64,000 nucleotides of DNA. Source: Pseudomonas shahriarae. Lineage in GTDB: Bacteria > Pseudomonadota > Gammaproteobacteria > Pseudomonadales > Pseudomonadaceae. Location: contig NZ_CP077085.1 of the NCBI RefSeq assembly GCF_014268455.2, forward strand, positions 4,133,001 through 4,197,000, given 5' to 3'. Shown piece after piece: positions 58,504 to 64,000 of the stretch. Each line of letters starts with the position of its first letter. Positions within the stretch are counted from its first letter, which is position 1. Below the pieces are notes generated by a model, which ran no database searches, was not told the DNA's origin, and worked only from the letters and a program-made list of their open reading frames with translations. The position numbers and the translations under genes were made by a program.

Positions 58504-58737
58504 CTAGCCCTTCAACTCAGCCGCACGATGGCTGGCAGCGTCGTCGTAAGCCACATACAACGACTCGGCGATTTGGCTTTTGATGGCTTTGGTGGACTCC
58601 AGGCCCAGGACAAAACCTTCGGCTTTGCCGCCTGCGCGATTCAGGTCTTCAGGCGTGCTGGCGCCGGTGATCGCCTCCAGCAACTTGACGGCATGTGGGC
58701 CTACGCCCTTGGGCAGGCTGATCTGGTCAATGCTCAT
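58504..58737 (-). CDS. Small hypothetical protein
   Basis: A 77-residue acidic, Ala-rich soluble protein that begins MSIDQISLPKGVGPHAVKLLE. The ATG at 58737 has a GAGG ribosome binding site nine bases upstream. The sequence looks helical and has no known motif. It is convergent with chrA. Confidence 0.65.
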   Translation of the reverse strand: MSIDQISLPKGVGPHAVKLLEAITGASTPEDLNRAGGKAEGFVLGLESTKAIKSQIAESLYVAYDDAASHRAAELKG

Positions 58738-58982
58738 TGCGGCACCTCGAATGAGGCTGGGGACGGTGTGTTGCGGGTGAACGAGGTCATGTGCGATACC
58801 TTGATGGCTGGGGGCCGATAGCGCGAGGAACCACTGCCGGAGGGGCATGGTAGACCGGGATGGGCAAAAAAGGGCTGATTTCGCGACCACATCGTTGCAG
58901 CACTTGCCATCCCAACCTCTGAGAACAAGAGGGAGCGCCGCCGAACCCGGGCTCGACGGCTCGTTCGACTCTCAAACTCCAT

Positions 58983-59528
58983 TCAGAAGCGTTTAGGCAG
59001 GATCCGCGCCAGGGTGTTGTCCCGAACCCAGTAGTGATGGAACAAACCTGCCGCCGCATGCAAACCGATCAGCCAGTAACCGCTGCTGCCAAGCAACTCG
59101 TGCCAATGCTTGAACTGCTTTGCCAGGTCCGGATCGACCGACACAAGTGACGGCAGAAAAAACCCGAAGTAAGGCATCGGTTTGCCTGCCGCCGACAACA
59201 TCAGCCAGGCCAGCAGCGGGGTCGCAATCATCAGCCCATACAATGCCAGATGCATCAGGTGCGAAGCGCCGGTCTGCCACGCAGGCAAGGCAGGCGTTAT
59301 GGGTGGCCGGGGGGTCAGGCGCCCAAGCAGACGCACCCAGACCAGAAGAAAAATGCTTGCCCCCAAAAGCCCGTGCAGTCCCAGGAATAGGCTTCTCATG
59401 GTGCCCCCACGGGGTAGCAGGCCTTTGATTTCGATGCTGGCATAGACACCGACAAACAGCCCCAGCATCAGCCAGTGCAATGCAATCGACAGTTTTCCAT
59501 AACGTTGGGTGGATGAGTCTCGGGTCAT
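58983..59528 (-). CDS. Cytochrome b561
   Basis: A 181-residue four-helix membrane cytochrome. Heme-ligand His residues are visible in KLSIALHWLMLGLFVGVY, LFLGLHGLLGASIFL and YWLIGLHAAAGLFHHYWVRDNTL. This CybB-type protein can pass quinone-pool electrons, often to superoxide or ferric iron. It is divergent from the biosynthetic-like operon at 59729, with a 200-bp shared promoter region. Confidence 0.9.
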   Translation of the reverse strand: MTRDSSTQRYGKLSIALHWLMLGLFVGVYASIEIKGLLPRGGTMRSLFLGLHGLLGASIFLLVWVRLLGRLTPRPPITPALPAWQTGASHLMHLALYGLMIATPLLAWLMLSAAGKPMPYFGFFLPSLVSVDPDLAKQFKHWHELLGSSGYWLIGLHAAAGLFHHYWVRDNTLARILPKRF

Positions 59529-59728
59529 GCTGGGCCTCTGCAGTCATTCTGGCGAGCGAGTCATTCGCCCGACCTCGATCCGGTTTAACGCCTGATCGAA
59601 CCACGCCACCCTGCCCGCCCAGCCTTAATACAATCTGAAGAAGCGCCAGCCCGTCTGTTGCGACCTTCAGACTCCGTTAAGAAATGCCCTCGATACTCTG
59701 CCCAAACCTACTGGGGAGACGTTATCCA

Positions 59729-60406
59729 ATGGCCCATTTCGACTGGCACCTCTCTTTACCGCTTCACTTCGGCCAAGCCGAGTCCTCGCAGATGAATCTG
59801 CTCAGGGCCTTGCCCGGCGACACGCTGCGCGCGGTGTTCGAAACCTTTGTCCAGCAACGTTTTCGCCAGGCACATGGTGCTGACATTCGTCATTTCATGC
59901 CGGAACTGTTTGGCGTAAGTAGCGCGTCTGGCGAACTTTGCGCCGTCGCCGGTGTGCGTCTGGCCAAGACTGAACCCTTGTTTCTGGAGCGGTATCTGGA
60001 CGCGTCGATTGAAGCGCTGATCGGCACGGCAGCCGAGTGCCCCGTCGAGCGCACCGGCATCGTCGAGGTGGGCAATCTGGCGGCCAGTGACAACGGCAGC
60101 GCACGTCTGAGCATCATTACCCTCACTTATCTGCTGGCCATGGGCGGCCTGGAATGGGTGGCCTTTACCGGCAATATCGGGCTGGTCAACAGCTTCCATC
60201 GCCTGGGATTAAAACCGCTGACGCTCTGCGCCGCCGACCCCGAGCGGCTAGGCGCTGACCGCCACAGTTGGGGCAGCTATTACGACAGCAAGCCCTGGGT
60301 GCATGTAGGCAACATCCGCGCAGGCTTTGTCCACCTACGCAATATCGGCGTGTTCAACCGCCTGGGGTTGCCCACATCGCTTGAGGAGGCCACTTATGTC
60401 GCCTGA
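59729..60406 (+). CDS. Thermostable-hemolysin family protein (GNAT-like)
   Basis: A 225-residue protein of the T_hemolysin family, named after Vibrio delta-VPH and structurally close to GNAT acyltransferases and autoinducer synthases. ASGELCAVAGVRLAKTEPLFLERYLD and VEVGNLAASDNGSARLSIITLTYLLAM resemble GNAT beta-4/5 and acyl-binding segments. Hemolysin is a historical label; acyl transfer is a better guess. It is first gene of a five-gene overlapping operon. ATG 59729 follows GGGGAG. Confidence 0.8.
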   Translation: MAHFDWHLSLPLHFGQAESSQMNLLRALPGDTLRAVFETFVQQRFRQAHGADIRHFMPELFGVSSASGELCAVAGVRLAKTEPLFLERYLDASIEALIGTAAECPVERTGIVEVGNLAASDNGSARLSIITLTYLLAMGGLEWVAFTGNIGLVNSFHRLGLKPLTLCAADPERLGADRHSWGSYYDSKPWVHVGNIRAGFVHLRNIGVFNRLGLPTSLEEATYVA

Positions 60407-61877
60407 AATGGAACGCTTCAAGGAGATCCTGCGCAGCCACGCTGAATGCACGCCACACACCACCGCCCTGTGGGGCGATCAGTTGAAGCTGGACTATGCC
60501 ACCCTGTACGCCGAGCTTAACTATCGCCAACAGCGACTGCGCGATGAGGGCATCAAGGTGGTCGCGCTGGCGCTGGACAATGGCGTCGAAGCGATGCTCT
60601 GGGATCTGGCCACGCTGTTCGAAGGGTTGACGTGCCTGACGCTGCCGCCGTTTTTCACCCCGGCTCAACGCAAGCATTGCCTGGAACAAAGCCAGGCAGA
60701 GCTGGTGATTGCCGAACCGCAACTGGAGGCAGAACTGCAAACCGCCGGTTTCGAGAAAACCGGCGAGTTCTGGCGCAAAAACCTCAACGGTGCGTCCGGC
60801 TTACCCGAACACACCGCCAAACTGACGTTTACCTCGGGAACCACCGGTACCCCCAAAGGCGTGTGCCTGAGCGCCGAGAGTATTTTGAGGGTTGCCCGCG
60901 AGCTGTATCAGGCCAGCCAACCCAACGATCCACGGCACCACCTCGCGGTGCTGCCCCTGGCAATCCTGTTGGAAAATATCGGTTGTTATGCCGCCCTTTA
61001 TGCCGGCGTCACCCTGAGCCTGCCAAGCCAGAGCGTGTTGGGGATTCAAGGGGCCAGCGGCGTCGACGTCCCGCAATTGCTCGGCTGCCTGGCCGCCCGC
61101 GCCCCCGAAAGCCTGATTCTGGTGCCGCAGCTTCTCCTGCTGCTGGTCAACGCTGGCGAACAAAAAGCCTTCAATCCTCAAACCCTGCGTTTTGCCGCCG
61201 TGGGCGGTGCGCGGGTTTCAGAAGAACTGCTGCACCGTGCGCACACCCTCGGCATGCGTGTCTACGAAGGCTACGGCCTGTCGGAGTGTACGTCGGTGGT
61301 GTGCCTCAACCACCCCGAGGCCCATCGTCCCGGCAGTGTCGGCAAACCCCTGCCTCACGTAGAGGTACGTCTGGCTGAAGATGGCGAAGTGCTGATCAAG
61401 GGTTCTACCTTGCTCGGTTATTTGGGCGAGCCCGCTGGCGTCGATCAATGGTGGTCCAGCGGCGATCTGGGCGAATTTGACGCCGACGGTTTCCTCTATC
61501 TCAAGGGGCGCAAAAAGCATCAATTTGTCACCAGCTTCGGGCGCAACGTGAATCCGGAATGGGTCGAGGCCGAACTGACCCAACGCCGGCATATCGCCCA
61601 GGCCTTCTTCTACGGCGAAGCCATGCCAAGCAACCATGCGCTGCTGTGGCCCCATCGCCCCGATTGCACCGATGACGAACTGGCGGCCGCGGTGGCCCAG
61701 GCCAACGAGGCCCTGCCCCAATACGCCCAGGTCCATCACTGGACCCGGCTGCCTCAACCGTTCACGCCCGCTAATGGTCTGCTGACCGCCAATGGCAGGC
61801 CGCGCCGCGACGCCATTGTTGAGCGTTACCAGGCGCAATTGACTGTATCGACCCCTTCCGAGGTATCCGCATCATGA
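60396..61877 (+). CDS. AMP-dependent acyl-CoA synthetase/ligase
   Basis: A 493-residue ANL-family adenylating enzyme. A3 motif LTFTSGTTGTPKGVCLS, A5 YGLSECTSVVCLN, A7 SSGDLGEFDADGF, A8 linker LKGRKKHQFVTSFGRNVNPEWVEAEL. The A10 lysine of most members appears replaced by Arg (GLLTANGRPRRDAI). It overlaps the upstream gene by 11 bases, with GAGGAGG at the junction. No carrier protein is visible nearby, so the activated acid is probably handed to CoA or an amine. Confidence 0.87.
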   Translation: MSPEMERFKEILRSHAECTPHTTALWGDQLKLDYATLYAELNYRQQRLRDEGIKVVALALDNGVEAMLWDLATLFEGLTCLTLPPFFTPAQRKHCLEQSQAELVIAEPQLEAELQTAGFEKTGEFWRKNLNGASGLPEHTAKLTFTSGTTGTPKGVCLSAESILRVARELYQASQPNDPRHHLAVLPLAILLENIGCYAALYAGVTLSLPSQSVLGIQGASGVDVPQLLGCLAARAPESLILVPQLLLLLVNAGEQKAFNPQTLRFAAVGGARVSEELLHRAHTLGMRVYEGYGLSECTSVVCLNHPEAHRPGSVGKPLPHVEVRLAEDGEVLIKGSTLLGYLGEPAGVDQWWSSGDLGEFDADGFLYLKGRKKHQFVTSFGRNVNPEWVEAELTQRRHIAQAFFYGEAMPSNHALLWPHRPDCTDDELAAAVAQANEALPQYAQVHHWTRLPQPFTPANGLLTANGRPRRDAIVERYQAQLTVSTPSEVSAS

Positions 61878-62548
61878 GTTTTTTCGACACTCTGCAAATC
61901 GCCACTCAAGCAGAACGCAACGAGCTGTTCACCCTACCGGTCATCCGCGATGCCCTTGAGGGCAAGGTCAGCCTGGAGAGCTATCGGGCGTTTCTGACCC
62001 AGGCGTACTACCACGTACGCCACACTGTGCCGTTGATGATGGCCTGTGGCGCGCGCCTGCCGACGCGCCTGGAATGGCTGCGTGAAGCAGTCTGTGAGTA
62101 CATCGAAGAAGAATACGGCCATGAAAAATGGGTGCTCAACGACATCCAGGCCTGTGGCGGCGACAAAGAGGCGGTACGCGACGGTCATCCGTCCCTGCCC
62201 ATCGAGTTGATGACCAGTTTCCTCTACGACCTGATCGCCCGGGATAACCCGGTAGGTCTGTTTGGCATGGTCAACGTCCTCGAAGGCACCAGCATCGCCC
62301 TTGCCACCCACACCGCCGGGGCCATTCGCGATCGCCTTGAGCTGCCGGAAACCGCCTTCAGCTACCTCAGCTCCCACGGCTCCCTGGATATCGGGCACAT
62401 GCAGACTTACCGCCGACTGATGGACAAACTGCAGGACCCGAGTGATCAGGCGGCGGTCATTCATGCCTCCAAAGTGGTCTACAAACTCTACACCGACATG
62501 TTCCGTGGCTTGCCGCGTGACGGGGAGAGCCTGCATGCGCCTGTCTGA
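61874..62548 (+). CDS. Heme-oxygenase-like diiron oxidase (TenA/UndA-like)
   Basis: A 224-residue all-helical protein of the TenA/HDO superfamily. Likely metal ligands are Glu80-x2-His83 (EEEYGHEKW), Glu137 (VNVLEGTSIA) and His168-x3-Asp172-x2-His175 (SSHGSLDIGHM). This is the HDO pattern found in UndA and related oxygenases, and it is not expected in thiaminase TenA. It starts inside the ligase stop (ATGA). An O2-dependent step on an activated or acylated substrate is the likely role. Confidence 0.82.
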   Translation: MSFFDTLQIATQAERNELFTLPVIRDALEGKVSLESYRAFLTQAYYHVRHTVPLMMACGARLPTRLEWLREAVCEYIEEEYGHEKWVLNDIQACGGDKEAVRDGHPSLPIELMTSFLYDLIARDNPVGLFGMVNVLEGTSIALATHTAGAIRDRLELPETAFSYLSSHGSLDIGHMQTYRRLMDKLQDPSDQAAVIHASKVVYKLYTDMFRGLPRDGESLHAPV

Positions 62549-63344
62549 GGCTCGCGTGGTCTTGACCGGCGCCAGCGGCGGCATTGGCGCGGCGATTGCT
62601 GACGCACTGTGCGCCAACGGCGCCCAGGTGCTGGCCGTCGCCCGCCACCGCGAGTCGTTGGCGCCGCTGCTCGAGCGCTATCCACAGCAGGTGTTCTGGA
62701 TTGGCGCCGACCTGACGTTCCTGGCAGACCGTCGCAAGGTGCTGACCGCTGCGCAGGCAATGGGCGGTATCAACCTGCTGATCAACGCCGCCGGGGTCAA
62801 TCACTTCGCCATGCTGGAGCAGCTCGAGGACAGCGATATCAACGCCATGCTGGCAGTCAACATCAGCGCGCCTATCTGCCTGACGAAAATCCTCCTGCCA
62901 CTGCTCAAGCAAGCCAGCAGCGCGATGGTCGTCAACGTTGGCTCCACCTATGGCTCGATTGGCTACCCCGGCTACGCCAGCTACTGCGCAAGCAAATTTG
63001 CCTTGCGTGGATTTTCCGAAGCCTTGCGCCGTGAGCTGTCAGACACCCGCGTGGGTGTGTTGTATGTCGCGCCACGCGCCACCAGCACCCCCATGAACAG
63101 TCCGGCCGCGCAGGCGCTCAACGACGCCCTCAACGCGAATGTCGACGACCCTCAAACCGTGGCCTCGGCCGTGATCCGCGCCATTGCCGGTGACCATCGC
63201 GAGTTGTACCTGGGCTGGCCGGAACGGTTTTTTGTACGCCTCAACAGCCTGCTGCCCAACCTGATTGACCGAAGCTTGCGCAAGCACCTACCCCTGATCC
63301 GTCGCCTGAGCCAAAAGACTGACAACGAGGACCTCAATCCATGA
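62535..63344 (+). CDS. Short-chain dehydrogenase/reductase
   Basis: A 269-residue SDR. Cofactor motif VLTGASGGIGAAIADAL with Arg after the second strand (AVARHRESL) suggests NADP(H). Then INAAGVNHFA, catalytic Ser in VVNVGSTYGSIGYPGYASYCASKFALRG (YxxxK present), and a membrane-friendly basic C-terminus (IDRSLRKHLPLIRRLSQK). It overlaps the oxidase gene by 14 bases and the TPR gene by four. Confidence 0.88.
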   Translation: MRLSEARVVLTGASGGIGAAIADALCANGAQVLAVARHRESLAPLLERYPQQVFWIGADLTFLADRRKVLTAAQAMGGINLLINAAGVNHFAMLEQLEDSDINAMLAVNISAPICLTKILLPLLKQASSAMVVNVGSTYGSIGYPGYASYCASKFALRGFSEALRRELSDTRVGVLYVAPRATSTPMNSPAAQALNDALNANVDDPQTVASAVIRAIAGDHRELYLGWPERFFVRLNSLLPNLIDRSLRKHLPLIRRLSQKTDNEDLNP

Positions 63345-63985
63345 AAAACACCCTCTGCTTGCTATTACTCGGCGCGTTGAGCCCGGCCGTCTGGGCCCTG
63401 GACGCCGCTGACCAGCAACGCCTCAACGACATCCAGCAGCGCTGGGCGCATATTCAATACGAATTACCCGCCGACCAGCGCGCGGCGAAGTTCGAGCAAC
63501 TCGCCACCCAAGCCAGCGCCTTTACCCAGGACCGCCAATCCGTCGCCGAGGCCTGGATCTGGTCCGGTATCGTCACCAGCAGTTGGGCTGGCGCCCAGGG
63601 TGGGCTCGGCGCGTTGAGCAAGGTCAAGGAGGCGAAGATCGACCTGGAAAAAGCCCTCTCCCTGGACCCCAAAGCCTTGCAAGGCTCGGCCTACACCAGC
63701 CTCGCCGCGCTGTATGATCGGGTACCGGGCTGGCCTATTGGTTTCGGCGATTCGGACAAAGCACAACAATTGCTCGAGCAAGCATTGCAACTGAACCCAG
63801 ACGGCATTGATAGTCTGTACTTCTGGGGCGATCACCTTTACCGTCAAAAACGCTACCCCCAAGCCAGACAGGCGCTACAAAAAGCCCTGCAGGCAGCCCC
63901 GAGGCCAGGCCGTGAAACCGCTGACGCCGGGCGCCGCACGGAAATCGAAGCGTTACTGCAGCACGTGAACCAGAAACTCGACTGA
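63341..63985 (+). CDS. Exported TPR-like protein
   Basis: A 214-residue protein with a signal peptide (MKNTLCLLLLGALSPAVWA) and tetratricopeptide-like helices, notably KIDLEKALSLDPKALQGSAYTSLAALYD and AQQLLEQALQLNPDGIDSLYFWGDHLY. It overlaps the SDR stop (ATGA), so it belongs to the operon. A scaffold or secretion-related role in the periplasm is possible. The operon probably continues past the window. Confidence 0.82.
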   Translation: MKNTLCLLLLGALSPAVWALDAADQQRLNDIQQRWAHIQYELPADQRAAKFEQLATQASAFTQDRQSVAEAWIWSGIVTSSWAGAQGGLGALSKVKEAKIDLEKALSLDPKALQGSAYTSLAALYDRVPGWPIGFGDSDKAQQLLEQALQLNPDGIDSLYFWGDHLYRQKRYPQARQALQKALQAAPRPGRETADAGRRTEIEALLQHVNQKLD

Positions 63986-64000
63986 CAGGAGTCCGTGTGC

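Noticed and set aside
63995..64000. GTG preceded by AGGAG at the right edge, a possible start of a sixth operon gene
   Set aside because: Only two codons are in the window, too little to support a feature.

Overview
The window reads as chromosomal DNA of a Pseudomonas of the fluorescens group. Supporting signs are the conserved gene orders metZ-purF-cvpA-dedD-folC-accD-trpF-truA-fimV-usg-asd-leuB-leuD-leuC and gltX / uvrB / aromatic aminotransferase, an RsmE-type CsrA protein, a DUF1654 gene, an AauR-type promoter in front of a periplasmic glutaminase-asparaginase, and many REP/REPIN hairpins built on an 'agcgggcttgc' core. No phage, IS element, CRISPR array or plasmid function was found.

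Layout. 1-5700: ribose operon rbsB-A-C-R-K-D on the minus strand, with a LacI-type operator in front of rbsB. 5890-7214: ansB behind a complete sigma-54 promoter (AauR-type palindrome, IHF site, -24/-12). 7374-8353: LexA box, DUF1654 gene and the exported endonuclease endA. 8391-10028: SPOR lipoprotein, rsmE and small unknown genes. 10015-13112: HAD phosphatase, then pcp with the DUF979/DUF969 membrane pair. 13640-15737: tRNA-Val, a PuuB-like oxidase, two tRNA-Asp and a second tRNA-Val. 15845-34383: the housekeeping block for methionine, purine, folate, fatty acid, tryptophan, lysine/threonine and leucine synthesis, nearly all on the minus strand. 34530-38762: a LysR gene and a large PAS/GGDEF/EAL protein.

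38804-42663 is the most unusual part. Three minus-strand genes lie behind a perfect HrpL-type 'hrp box'. The first encodes a Pro/Lys-rich protein with three 27-residue repeats. The other two share a domain with a papain-like Q-x5-C ... H signature, and one carries that domain twice. I read this as an undescribed set of type III secretion substrates.

43103-46588: ibpA with a ROSE-like RNA thermometer and sigma-32 promoter, dusC, a thioesterase, an alpha/beta hydrolase and a TetR gene. 46770-47278: a tandemly duplicated tRNA-Glu/tRNA-Ala pair. 47426-58982: gltX, uvrB, an aromatic aminotransferase, a LysR/succinate-semialdehyde dehydrogenase pair, a PAS-GGDEF diguanylate cyclase, tspO, chrA and a small gene. 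58983-63985: cytochrome b561, then a tightly overlapping plus-strand operon of a thermostable-hemolysin/GNAT-like protein, an AMP-dependent ligase, a heme-oxygenase-like diiron oxidase, a short-chain dehydrogenase and an exported TPR protein. That operon looks like a small, unassigned biosynthetic cluster, and it probably continues beyond the window.
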